Positions 41,001 through 54,100 of a DNA stretch of 64,000 nt are shown in pieces. Origin of the DNA: Trochalopteron elliotii (taxonomy: Eukaryota > Chordata > Aves > Passeriformes > Leiothrichidae); contig JANPWX010000026.1 in assembly GCA_024734555.1 (NCBI GenBank), forward strand, positions 3,711,695 through 3,775,694, read 5' to 3'. How positions within the stretch are numbered: position 1 is the stretch's first letter; each line of letters begins with the position of its first letter. A model generated the notes under the pieces. The model was not told where the DNA came from. It did not search any database and saw only the letters and a program-made list of their open reading frames with translations. Position numbers and translations under genes: made by a program.

Positions 41001-43544
41001 AGAGTCAAAGGTCTCTTCCTTCATGTGTCTGAACCCAACCTCCTACTCGTTTTCCCTAGGAATGCGTTGCCAATACTAAATTCTGCCTGTGAAAAGGTAT
41101 TGGGAAAGGGGCAGAACTGTTCTTCTCCTCCCTTGCTGTCAAATCTGGAGAACAGAGACAGAAAGGCCCGGCTGCTGCAGGGACCAGTATTTGCATGAAT
41201 TTTGTTTTCATATACTAGTGAATAAATACTTCCCTCTGCAGGATGCTTCCCATAGCAGCCACAGCCTCTAGCAGTGTAGAAAAAAATTCTTCAGGCTCAA
41301 AGCCTGAAGTGGGATCTTACAGAAGATATTTGTGTTCTTATAATTCCTGAAATTTCACTCACCTTCAAGCAGTACGTAAGATTTTCTTTCCAATCCCATG
41401 AGCAGCTATCTGCATTCTAGAATTCTAAAAATTTGACCTTGTTTGACAGTGGTTGCATTTTTAAATGCTCCTCCGTGGTAGTTGTGCAGCAGCTGTATTT
41501 TTGGAAAAGGCCTGTCCCATCTGGGTCCTATGTGCCTGCTACCATACCTGATAACAGGTGCAATCCTAGTGGCTTGAGCACTGCTTTCATGGCAGCATGG
41601 GCCTGGCTCCTGAGGAGGTTAAGGGTTACTGATGCAGTCTGTGATTAAGCCATTTTACTCTTCCTGTCTCTTGAAGTTTAGCCACAGGCAACTTGAAACA
41701 ATTTCTAGCCATGGAGGGCTCCTTGTTAGTATGGTGAACAACTGGGTGGTAGAGAAAGGAGTTCTCAATGCCTTCTCTTCAAGCCTTCCCTTCCTTCTGA
41801 CTGCTTGGGGCCTGTCCAGGCTTTAACTGCAGGAAAACTGTATGTAAGACTGTTGGATCATTACCTCATTTCTTTCCTCTGGTCATCCACTAAACAGTGT
41901 GAAGAGGTGATAAACTGATCATTCTTTGTTATACACAGCAACTGCTGTCAAGAAATTTGCTGAAAGAGAGGACTTAGAACTCTAACCGAATTCTTGGGGA
42001 TTGCTTTTACCTCAAGAGTGTGCATTAACCCAGTATCTTCCAGGTGACTTGATCTGTAGTGCTGTTTCATATTTAATAGAAATTTCCATTCATTTACTAA
42101 CTCTTATTCGTTGTTATATAGGATGCGAACTTTGGGTGACAAGTAGTCTTGGTTCCCCAATCCCAATTTACTGTTTCTTTCCCATGAAAAAATATGGTAG
42201 TAATAATATTAGAGGGAGAAAGAAAAAAAAAAAGGCAAATAGATGAAAATGGTAACTGTAAGAATAAGGACCTCTTTTTCTTATTTAGGGCAAGTTTTTG
42301 ATGCAGTGGGTGTAGTTCAAACTAACAGAACTTTGCTTCACCAAAGTCAGTGACCTTTACTTTCAAAGGGACTTTCAGTTTCTACACCAGTTACAGAACA
42401 GGGGCACAGACCAATTTACTTTTTACATTATACAAAAGTAATTTAACAAAAAAAACCAAAAGAGCAACACTGAGTTCTGTCACCTTTTTTGAAGAAATAC
42501 AGGGTGGTTTATTTTCCAAAGGTTAATAAGCTCTAGTGAGATTTTTATAAGCATAAAAAATGTGTTTGCAATTTTGCACGCTGCTTAGAGATTTCTAATG
42601 CTGTATTCTAAATAAACTGCAAAAAGCCTGAATTACAGCAACAGCATGCTACTACTGCTTCAGCTGCTTATTCCTTACACCACTGTTCTTAGCTGTAGAA
42701 CAAAGACATTCTGCCTGTATTTGGCTGGCATCAGCCTGGTACTCACGACACTCAAATCTTTGATAATGGTTTAGCAGTCAGACATACTGAAAATAATTGC
42801 CAAGATACATGCTCACATTAATAATGATGGGATTTGCCAGTTTGTAGCAAAACTGGGGGGGCTTTTTGCCTCAGTTGGAAATCTGATCCAGGAGGGTGTT
42901 ACACACTTGAAAAATGCAATTCCCTGGCTTTCTACAGTACTGGGCAGTACCTCTTTTAGTTCACTGAGAAGGTACTTCTGTTCGCAGCTCCTCTTCTCAT
43001 ATTCACTGTAATATCATGCAATCTTTGTGCATGTTGGCCCACAGCTCTCTTAATTAGCTAAAAATACCAATTTTACCTAGGTTTGCTTGGTCCAGATTTC
43101 CATCAGAAACGCAAAAACCTAAGCCTTCATCAAGACACTTGAAAAATAAAATGAAGCTTTTATTTCAGCAGTCTGTAGACTAGAATTCTCAGGCTGCCAG
43201 GAAATACTTTTAAATACCAACCCCATGTCTTACCAGCATTATACTATATCATTCTATCTCAAACACTGATTTTTGTCTTGGCCTTAGAAACCACTTGGTT
43301 TAAACATGGACTAAACGAGTTCCTTGTTCCCTTTACACGAGTTTTCTAGGAAATCGTAACCTTTTAAAAACTTTCACATGCAATAAAAGCTAATCAAACT
43401 AACTTGCTTTTCAAGAATTACTTTGCTTTTTTCCAGTCTTCACTCAGACACTTAATTACTCTTCTTTTTGTTCAGCAAAGCACTGGAGCCTCTGGCCAAA
43501 GCTTGTTATTATAGAAACTGAAGTGAATCCTCCAGAGTAAGTTT
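38072..43544. other. Intergenic downstream of RBM46, no gene recognised
   Basis: Contains an A-rich to G10 run (38798-38823). No exon or repeat family is recognised. Confidence 0.7.
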
Positions 43545-43571
43545 GTGAAGGTGCCATGTCTAAAATAATAA

Positions 43572-43577
43572 TTTATT
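43572..43577 (-). terminator. Candidate polyadenylation signal for RBM46
   Basis: AATAAA on the minus strand, about 1.5 kb downstream of the proposed stop codon. The hexamer is common in such AT-rich DNA, so this is only a candidate. Confidence 0.25.
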
Positions 43578-44212
43578 TTTCTTTTACACACACCAAATAT
43601 GAACAGCATAAATTTAATATGTTAATTCGTGTACAGAAGTCAAACACATTATTTCAACATTAGAAATTGCAACATGTAAAATAATTATTATGTAGCTAAT
43701 ATCAAATAAAATGAAACTGCTATAACTGCACCTAAATGAACAGCAAAAAGGTCAATTTAATATGGTGATGAAATACACTGAACCAAAATATGTATTGGAC
43801 CACAACAGTTGATTGCTTTTAAGAAAAATTATTCAACTTGAAATCTTTCCATTGCATTGTTTTCTGTCTACATAATATTCCTTTCTGACAAACAATTTTC
43901 AGATACAACAGCTTACAAACAATACTTGCATAGGTGAGGCCCTTAGATATTTTAACCACCTGGCCCATTCCTTGTCAATGAACTGAAACTATGTATAAAA
44001 TTCCATAAGTAAGAATGTTATTAGTTTCAGATTGTTAAAAAGGTAAAAAAAAAATTGTTATTCTTTTGTCATTCAATAAATAAAGCACTTGACCAAGAAA
44101 TGCAAAATAGTCACAATAAAAATAAAGATGGCTCACTCAAAATGAATTACATATATCTAATTTTAAAAATCAAAAACTATTTTCAGTTTAATGCTCAACA
44201 ATGTTTTTTTAA

Positions 44213-44407
44213 GAAGAACATGGCCTGATTAGAAAGTGAGCAAGCTGCTGTTCCTCATGGCTACCACAGGCAAGCACAGGTGCTGGTTTCAAGAGCCTGG
44301 ATAAAAGTAAGGCCTCTATGAATATGAAAACACATGTGTGTCCCAACAGAGAGGTGCTAACAACAGGAAATACAACCTACAGAGCTGTACATAAAAATAC
44401 ATGTAAT
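44213..44407 (-). pseudogene. RBM46: Decayed copy of the ancestral RBM46 C-terminal exon
   Basis: Mammalian RBM46 ends, after LLHL, in a 66-residue tail (DYNFHR...SNQASFF) encoded by its last exon. On the minus strand here, an AG at 44409-44408 is followed by AT TAC, which would complete the same Asp-Tyr at the same splice phase. Then come VFSYS-stop-RPYFYPGS (mammal VLPYTSRPYSYPGY; RPYFYPGS at 44315-44292), LACGSHEEQQL (mammal LANGSHVGQRL; LACGSH at 44274-44257) and SNQAMFF (mammal SNQASFF; 44233-44213). The spacings differ by -4 and +2 nt, so the pieces lie in three frames, and a TAG at 44318-44316 interrupts the first. Total length is 195 nt, against 197 nt expected to the last sense codon. 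The AG has no pyrimidine tract. The mammalian sequence is from memory; the order, spacing and splice phase make chance unlikely. Confidence 0.75.
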
Positions 44408-45094
44408 CTGCATCCATCAATATTTTCTTTTGCCCGTTTTTGTCTCCAAGAATTAACCAAGGTATTGAACCTCAGTGTTACAACTACAGCAATGGAGCCT
44501 GATGGTACACTGATGTAAAGTCCTCCAAAATACCAGTTTTCCATTGATGTACTGCTATATCAGAAGCAAAGATTTTATTGGACATGTTCTTCCTATAAAA
44601 TTTTGCATCAAGTCAATGGAAGCAAACTTGAGGATGGTATTTAAGTTCCATATTATGCACATTTATGTATGAAAAGGCAAGGTGCCAGAATGGTGTTTAT
44701 TGTTCTGTTGGTGGGTTTTATTAACATTTGTTTAAGATTTATTACATACAACAGAAGCTGTAAAAATTCTGTGTGAAAATACAAGAGTAGGAATTGTGGC
44801 AAATTGTTTCAACACTAAATATAAATTACTGCTGTACAGACTATTACAGGTAATAAAAATCTTTTAAACAAATTATCTTTTAAAACCCAAATTTAATCAA
44901 ACTAACCAAAACAATTTAACATTCAATTTCACTAATCTTTAAATTGAAATGCTTAATACACATGCTTTGAAGAATTATTCATCAATAAACACAGAATGTG
45001 AATTTCCAGTAATTATGTATCAGTGGGGTGTTCTTTTTCCTTTCATGACAAGATCCAAAGCAATGAATTCCAAACTTCTCTTCTTCGGGGAAAT

Positions 45095-45120
45095 TCAAAC
45101 CAAGTAGGGTGTACAGTTGA
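45095..45120 (-). CDS. RBM46: RBM46 putative last coding segment (residues 488-495 and stop)
   Basis: The best acceptor on this strand downstream of the dsRBD exon is here: a long pyrimidine tract (CCCCCTGCCCTTCTTTTCTACAG) ends at 45121. From 45120 the phase-1 frame reads V-NCTPYLV and stops at TGA 45097-45095. It can be joined to the 60-nt exon (495 aa) or directly to the dsRBD exon (475 aa, ending [12 protein letters not shown]). The tail is short and shows no motif. The frame itself is too short to count as evidence, so the call rests on the acceptor and on the lack of any other good terminal exon. Confidence 0.6.
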
Positions 45121-48100
45121 CTGTAGAAAAGAAGGGCAGGGGGATGAAAGAGAATTTGATTTCAGCAAACATACTCCATTATCCATTTCAAGATGGACTT
45201 AACTGTTAAGAACTTAAGATAATAGTGTAACCAAAGCATTTAATGCCATGTTCTTCCCTTTCCTCTGCAGCATTAACACTAACTCAAAATACTTAAGAAA
45301 CTGGTTAGTCAACTGCTCAAAGGGATTTTTTTCCTGAGAGCCTTACAGTTTTAAGAGACCCCATTCTTCGGTACTGAACACATTTTCTCATTCTATATAT
45401 ACAATCACACACTTCTAACTGCATTTCAAAATACTAACTCTTTGTTTTACTTTCAGTGAATGCAAAATATTAATGCAGACAACTTTCAGGTGCATGTTAG
45501 ATTATTCTTCTGAGCCATATTAGTTACATATATCATACACACCCTAGCCTCAGTCATTCATATTGCATATTTAACACTTTAGATCAGAGTCTACACTCAA
45601 CAAAACACCAATTTTGCCTGATGTACACTGCATAAACAAAACCCAACTTCACTGTGCTCATCGGTAGAGTAGAAAAAAAATGTTAATTATAACCTGCTTT
45701 GAAGTGACTGACTCCATGGAAGCCAGACAAGTTATTTCACAGATAAATATAGTCCAACACTGTTGTATCTGTCCTACTTATTCTTTTCCAAGTTCTGTTA
45801 CATAGGCCAAGATTTACAAATTTGTGTTCTCCATCCATTAGCAGCAACCAAAAAATAACTGAATCTTTGGGAAATGTTCCGTGTGCTTGAGATTAGAAGC
45901 TTCCAGCAGTAAAGTTAAGACAGAGCACAGATTTAATGCCATTTTCAAACTCCCTTGTAAGTTTTCAAAACCATTCTCACGCCATTAAAAAAAAGACAGA
46001 GACCTCAGAAGCAACAGATATACACATGTAAATTCATCCACAATAGCACATTCAAAAAAAAAAAAAAAAACACCTCAGAGAAGACAATAGTCTCTTTTAC
46101 ATGAAACTGACCAGCCAAAAAATAGTCCAAGTGTCCAGAGTACTAAGAGCTCCCGCTTCTGCACATAAATTTAAACCCAAGTTGGAAAGGCAAATAATTA
46201 AAAACTGCCTGAAAAATGACTCAGAGTCATTTTAGGTGTGAAAACTGTAACCTTCCTTTGTGCAGCACAACCAAAAGAATCAGACTGTGTGAGCCATCAG
46301 CAGGTGCAGGGCAGTAGAGGTATGGTCTCCTTTGGAAAAAAAAGCAACAGAGAACCTCTACAAGCCTTCTTAGAGTTGTGTCTGTAGGGAAAGCACAACT
46401 TCTCTAACAAACAGTGCAAACAGTGCAGCTAAGACAAAGTCTTTGAGAGGGCAAAGCTGCAATGAACAATCCTGAGAGGTTTACTCACCTTTACTATCCC
46501 ACCATGCTGCATTCAGGGACAGCAATGTTATATATGCTTGCTCGGGGGCTGTAAGAAAAAAACATTATGTGTAACTCATCTAATAAATATTTCAGACTTC
46601 TAAATTCATACTGTTAAAAAGCTTCTTATACATTCAGAGCCTTTCTAAAGATCTCTAAAAACCCCCAAACCATGAACTACCACTTATCATCTGACACAAA
46701 TGCTAAATGCAGACTCTTGAACTAGGTTATAAAAGTTTTATCTGTGACTTATAAATTGCTACTGCATGCAGTATTCAAGATGTTTAAACAAGTGAATTCA
46801 TAGTAGTAAGATACAATGCCTGCTCCACCTATTAAAGTACCATTTACTATAAAACTTATATGTAGGGAACAGGAAGGAAGCTATTATTTGTGTGCTATAG
46901 TTAGTTATTAAAAGGCTTTTTCTTGAAGATTTAACAGCATATGTTTTTTATAAATACTTTAAAATATTCTCTTCTACCTAGAAAAAAAATTTCATAAATT
47001 GTGTCTCAGGGAGATGTAACATGAAATAGCATGTGTGAAATGCAAACACCCTATAGTGGAATACTCATTTAAAACCTGTCAGATCCCTAAAACAGGAAAC
47101 TTTACTGAAATTTCTCCCATTTTTCCCCATCAAAAATGGGGATCAACTTAAAGGTCACCATTTGAGTTGAACTCAGCAGCGAGGGAATTTCCCAGGACTC
47201 AGCCTTTGCTATAGAGTGTTATCTTAAGGACTAGAAATAGGTTCTGACATTTCTGGTATTTCCTTAAACCAGTGGAATTCCACCAGCAGCAAGTGAAAAC
47301 AAACCAACCAACCAAACAAAAAATAGTTTTCAAAAGAAGGCTCTGCTTTTCCAGGCTTCAGATGTTTACTCTTACTAAAGAAAGGGAGATGGGAGTTCTC
47401 CAACAATTCAGAGCACATCTACGCAATTTCACATTTTCCTCTGCCTGTACTTTGAAGACATGTGGATAAGCCAGTCTGATTCCATAAGCTCCAAACCTAT
47501 GTTACCGATGCAAAGGACCCAAATCATAACAACACCTCCTATTTGGAATTAACTCTGCACCAAGACTGCCTCTGGAGCACAGGTGGAACGTGAAGAGTGT
47601 GCTAATTACACAACTACACAGTCTCTGAACTGGAGCTGCCTCACATTTACCCAGCCTCCAGCACAGGCAAGAGTAGGAAGCCTTACACGTTTTTCTAACT
47701 GGATGCCACATTTAACAGCCAAGCACCATTTTGCAATTGACATTAAGGTGTTGTGTAACTTCTGAAGGCACGGACTTATTTGTGCAGAAATGCACTTCAA
47801 ATCAGTGGTAGAGGTATTAATTCTTCTACAGAACATTCAGGTGTTTCCTTATTCTGGTCCCTATCCCTGCACTCTTCCCCCTGACAACATTCATGTGAAA
47901 TTTCAACATGTAGCTCGGCTCCCCTTCTCACAAATGGACACCCAGACGTCATTTTCACACATTTAGCCAAGCCTGAATGCTTCCACTCCCTTGATCTGTT
48001 GGTAATTTATCTAGTAACATTAAAATATAGCTCATTAATCATTCCCTGACAGCATACTTCTCCTGGGTTTTCTAAGAATCATCATTTTCAAAATATTCAG

Positions 48101-51100
48101 GTGACACCAAGTGGTTAGTTGTTGTACTGCTGTCTGCTCAGGACTGCTATGTACCAGTACTCTATAAACTTGTGTAAAACCCAAGTATTCTGTAATGTGT
48201 CGAAGTAAATACAGAAATACATACCACAAAAAAAGAAAAGAAATAAAGAAGAAATAAAGAAGAAAGAAAGAAAGAAGCCAGAATGCCTTGATATTATTAA
48301 TCAAAGCAGCCCTTTCTCATTTACTTACCTTAGACTAGTTACATGCTTTAAAAAGAAAAAAAACCAGCAGAACTCAACCTGTACACATCATCAAAAATTA
48401 GGTGGCCAAAAAATTAGGTTCCTGTAAGAGAAGTTACTTACCAGAAAGAATTAGTCCCTATGACATCTTTGTACACTCATGTTTATAGGGAGTTGCTTCC
48501 AAGAAACACACTCAGACTTTTCTCAAATCACTGCTAGTTATCAAAAAAGTCCCAAACAGACAAAACCTCCAAACCCCAAAGAAAAACCACATCCCATACA
48601 TCCATCAGCAACACCAGCATTGTTCAACACGTCAAACCACACAACACTTCCATGAGAAAGAAGGATTCTGTCACATCTAGCAACTCTTCTTTACCTGCAG
48701 ATATTTCTTTCAACACAGAATATATATTATTAAACTGGAATAGAAACAACTTCTTCCAATTAGACAGGGAAAAGAAATTGTACTTTTAGACTCCTTAGGG
48801 CTATGTTTCAGCATCACAACAATGCCAACATCAAAAAGCGGGTTTTTAGTCAATATGTAAGATGAGTATCTTTCAAAAGTCAGCCTTGTATGTGTGCTTC
48901 AAATCAGGGCTCTGTATGCTCTTTGCAGGCCCAAATCCTCACAAACCAGAATGCACAGAGGCCATCAAAAGAAAAAAAAAAAAGTTATTCAAAGATAAAA
49001 AGACAGCATTACTAGCACTAGGCCATTAAGTAGACAGTTGTCAAAAAACAAACCTGGTATTTGGGAATTCTGCTAAATACCAATTCACATTAACTGTGAT
49101 TATATGGCACAATCAAAGGCTAAAAAGCTTTAGAATACTATTAGTTTAAATCCACATTAAAACCTTTTCCCTATAGCACTTGTAATTACAACTGAGAAGA
49201 TAAAATCTCAATACATACTTTCTTCATTTTTTTTCAGTCTACATTCAGGATTTGCCCATAGCTGTGAATAATCACTCTTAATCTAACTTTAATTGTTCCC
49301 TTGATTCTTTCCCAGAGAAGTATGGGAGAGAAAATAACTTCAGGTAATGAAAGAAGCATGTGCATGTGGTCAAGCATAAAACCTGCAACTGTCTTTATTC
49401 TTCTTTTAAGGAGAGCCTCGGACACCACTATTTTGAGTTTAGTACCATTTTATCTTTTGTGTTCAGGATTACATGGGTTATAAAGGTGTGGCCCTAATTT
49501 TCCTAGCTAGAAAAATATGGAAATAAGACACTCAACTAGTCAAATGCTGTGTGTACAAAACCAGACACAGATAATTAGCCATTTATTATTCAAAATCACT
49601 TTGGTCATCTGAAAGCATCACCTTCTGGAGGGTGGCCCACTAACGTAAGCCAAGTGCACCACTGCTGAAGTGGAGACAATCTATAAGGCTTTGTGCTTCA
49701 GAGGTTCTTCCTCCTCTAAGAGCTTTTGGCCATGCCAAATCCAAACCCAAGGAGAAGAAAGAACGTAAGCAAGAAGAAAAAGCTTGCTCACATTTTAGTC
49801 ATGCATTGCAAAAAAAGTCATCATAGTCAAGCCTGAAATAGGTCTGCTATGAACTCATCCAAAGGAGGAATCTCACCACAGCCTACACACATCTCAAGAG
49901 ACCTGCAGAACAAGTGCTAAGTAGCAGTACTGGGAAGAGAAGAATGGCAACACTATTATAACAGTGTACTGCAATCACTTTTCCAATTCACCAAAAATTA
50001 GAACAAGTGAAGGAAAAAACCCAACCAAACAACAAAAAAAAAAATCCCAACTTCTCCCCTCAGTTTTATAATATAAAAACTTTCCGCCTCTAGTAGTTGC
50101 ACTCTGATGTTAAAAATTGCAAGGTCTATAAATGAAATGCTGGAACACAGACTTTCAAATAGATTTCCAGCACTGTAATCCTCTCACAGGACCTTAAACG
50201 TCATTTACTTACATGTCATCTAATTCTTCCTTATATATCACTCCAGTAGATAAATGTAAACAAATATGATCCTGGCATTGGATTGACTTAGATATTTACA
50301 GTTTTTCCTCAGCGCTCTCATCTAATGGTCAGACTCAACTGACACAAGAACCAAGTCTTCTGTAGACTACTTTGTAGAAAATACACACATGCACCAAGAT
50401 ATGCATACCAAGAACAATTTGAAAGTAATTTTTCTAGCTTCAGTTCTCCACATATCATCAAAAATGTTTATGCTTACCTAGATGTAAAAGTGTGAACTGT
50501 GCTGCCAATTCCTTTGCATCTTCTACTGTTGTACAGAGTTTTTCTGGCATGAAATAACTCTGGGAATCATCTGCAATACTAGAAATAAGCACCTTGTACA
50601 CCAGGAGTACTTTCCCATCCTGACTTGTGGTTGAATACAAGCAGTATTCTGGTGGTGCCCAGCTATTTTTATGGCAAAAATAATCCAGATGCATTACTGC
50701 AGAACTGAAGTGACTCAGCTTTAAAGAATACATGCTAATTGGAGTAAGCTTTATTCCTGGAAAAATGGGGTACGTACTTCTTTCCACTTCAGGGGGGCCT
50801 GGACTGTGCTGACCATTAAGACGAATTGAAAGACTTGCTGGTTTCCCCAAGGATTTTTGAGTACCATCTTCTTTGTTAGGAAACCCTAAGAGATTTTCAG
50901 AACTGGGACTTATCTGACCATTAAAATGTTGCTTCCAAGAACTTTCTTTGTTAACTGGCTTTGCCAGTGTTACCTCAATACTGGCTCCATCAATGCACTT
51001 TCCATTCATTACAGACATAGCAGCAACTGCATCTTCACGGTGGAAAAAATGAACAAAAGCATAATCCCTCAACTTCTTTACACGTTCGACTACTCCTGGT

Positions 51101-54100
51101 TTGAACTTGTTGAATTCAGCTTTAATTTTGTCCTCTGTAGTAGATATCATTAAATTTCTCACATACAATACTTTAACTCTCTGCATCGTTTCTTCATCAA
51201 CCACTTTCTCAGGATCTGCCCAGTCTACTTGGATAGTATGGCCCCAGGGCTGGAAAGTTCCTACAGCAAAGAAGCATTATATAAATAAGAAACATGCAAT
51301 GGAAAGCAGAACAACTCTTATCACCTATCTCTACAAAAAGCAAACATGATGCATACCACAGGAAACTGGGTTTTGTTGCCTACATCTACTTAAGTTACTT
51401 GAAATTGTTAAAGTAAATGAGACTGCAGAAATGACAAGTGCTCTGCTACCTTTGGGTTCATTAAGCACCATAAGCTGCCAAAACAAAGACTTTGTGACAT
51501 GCACATACACACACACAAAAGGAGACCAAAAGTAATGCATTTACCTAGCTACTAAACACAGTCTCTTCAATAACATTACTACTTCACAAGCACAGGCAAC
51601 AGCTGGAAATAGCAATCTATACGTGTATCTCTAGCACAACCCTTACTCTATGTTGCAGCAGATGCCAGAACCCAAACTAAAAGAAACAACAGAACCCAAC
51701 CTGCTTTGTTACTCATGTCAACCCATCATTCTGCATATCATACAGGTTTATTTTCCATTCAATGGTCTGGAGGTATTTCTCCCACCACTTTGCACATATA
51801 TAAACGTAAAATATACCAAGTATACGCTAAATATATTACATATTACTACTGGTATTATATTGAAATTTATTTTTGTATATCTGTTATTTTGCATTTTGTA
51901 TATTGTATATAATTTTCTTTCAAAATTATTTTCTAGTAAAATATTAAAGACCTACTTTTTGATATTTTTTAAATATGAAACATTCACATATTTCATAGTG
52001 ATGAAAATAACATCACTCATGACAACCCACAGAAAATACAGGGCACATTCAAGGCTTTATCCTTTCTGAGCTCACTTTTAAGAGAATTTGAGTACAGAGC
52101 CTTGTGCATGTAAATGAAAACTGAATGGGTGCCCATGCAAATACATATTGGTATAAATTGATAAATTACATAAAACTGATGTCTATTTTTTAATTGTCAG
52201 AACTACTTAAATTACAGCTTCTTTAAAAATAAGTTTTAAAAAACCCCACAACAACAGAACATAAAAAATAAAATCATCCTTAGCCAAAAGGCAACACTGC
52301 AGTTTTGTTTTGTAACTCTCGAAACACCTTAAAGAATGAAAAACAGGGGTGATCCACCATCTCATCCTCCCACAATATGGAAATAGATACTCCCTATAAA
52401 AACACGGTTTAATTACAAACAGTTTTACCTGGGATTAGTCGTCTTCTAGCCATTGCAGCTGCTCTGTGAGATTCATATTCTACAAAGGCAAAGCCACGAT
52501 TCTTAGTTTTGTCAGTGGCATTTGGATAGACAATGACATCGACCACTCCTTCTGTAACTTTTTTCATTTCATTCAGTATTTCTTCTTTCTTCTTATCTTT
52601 AGGAATTGCTCCAATAAACAGTCTGCAGTTGTCCAAGCTTACACAGACACCAATAAACTTCCCTGGACGAATTTCATAATTATTAAGAATCTTGATGGCC
52701 AGCTGGGCTTCCTCTTTAGTGGTGTACATCACAAAAGCATAGCCTCGGTTCTCACCACTGAATTCCATCATCAGTCTGAGCTCATAGATCTTCCCAGCTC
52801 TCTCAAAAACAGGAACTAGTTCATCTTCATACATATCACGAGGAATCTTACCCACAAAAACTTCACATCCACGAGGTGGTGGAGGACCTTCCCAACCTTA
52901 AAATGAATTGTCCAACAGCAATCTTAGTACAAATGCACATTTCCCTCATACCCAGTTCAAATGTGGGAGTTATTTATTTTTGGTCTCAACTGACAACTAA
53001 CACATTCTCTTCTATTGCGTCTTATTTCTTTTACATTTAAATAAAAAAAAAAAAAGCCAGAAACACAGTTTGCATTTCTGCACACTGAACCTGTTTATCA
53101 AAAACACTGACAAGTTTACCAAGAGTCTCTATGCCAATCATTTTATGCCCCTTACAATTTTATTTCAGTTATTAGTAAAACTGATATACCTAAGAAAGAT
53201 ACCTAGTTAAGAACTTCAGTTTTATTTTCTACTACAACACTTAAAAGTTACAAAATGTTTCTCTGCGTTTCTTGCCCATATTTTTACAAATTTTGGTAAG
53301 GGTCCCCAGTGCAGCACTTTTTTTTCTTCCTTGACATCATTCAAAAAGCTCAAACACTTTGCTTCCACCTTCATTCATCCAATAAAACAGGACTCCCTAA
53401 GGAAAGTATGATGCAGAGCCAAACTTTCTGCAACAGCCAAAAAGATGCAACATTTTTACTCTAAAAACAGAGTAAAACAGTTTTCACAGGCAGTAGTGGA
53501 TGGTAGGAAAAAAACAAGCAAAAAAAAAAAATCCACAGAACAAGTCAGTCTTTGGTTGACATCTGAAAGCTGCAGAATGTCTATGCTTCTCTCCTTAAGA
53601 CAAAGACTTTTTTTTATATCTCTGCAATATATACTGCCAGATACGTCCAACAGAAAATGGAAAGGTGTATTTAAAGGTGCACTTAATATTATGTAGTAAT
53701 GGTCTTCAAAGATGGCACTCCATTTTCCCAAAATAATAATAAAAGAATTTAAAAATGTTTGTTTGGCTTTGCTTCTTTTTTAAATCAGACAAACAACTCA
53801 GAATGTTCAAAGGCAGAAACTCAAATCATAATGAAAAGCTTTTTCTTAAGTTTTTGACAAGAAAGGTTTTCTACAGGAGAAAAAGCAAGGAGTACAAAGA
53901 TGGTAGAAAAAACTAACACAAAACTTAGTAAATACTAGTACGAAATGACAAAGCATAACAAGGCAAGGTGAAAAAATAATTACTCTTGACAAGTTAAGAC
54001 AAAAAGATAATTAAATAACGAACTTTGGTTTGAAGTTCAGAATAAATGATATTTAGATGACTTTGTAATTAGCACTTTTTCCTTAATGTATTGTCAAAGA

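Larger units (their letters stand above)
43545..45094 (-). other. RBM46: Probable RBM46 3' UTR
   Basis: AT-rich sequence follows the proposed stop codon, with many T- and A-rich runs and no exon-like frames apart from the decayed exon at 44213-44407. A minus-strand AATAAA lies at 43577-43572, so cleavage near 43545-43560 is one possibility. Other AATAAA hexamers on this strand (for example near 44574 and 44696) could give shorter ends. The 3' boundary is a guess. Confidence 0.35.

Noticed and set aside
44318..44518. 66-residue plus-strand frame
   Set aside because: It is antisense to the presumed RBM46 3' UTR and the decayed exon, with no recognisable product.
51650..52069. 139-residue plus-strand frame antisense to RBM46
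   Set aside because: It is inside an intron, extremely AT-rich (Phe, Ile, Tyr and Leu codons), with no homology recognised.
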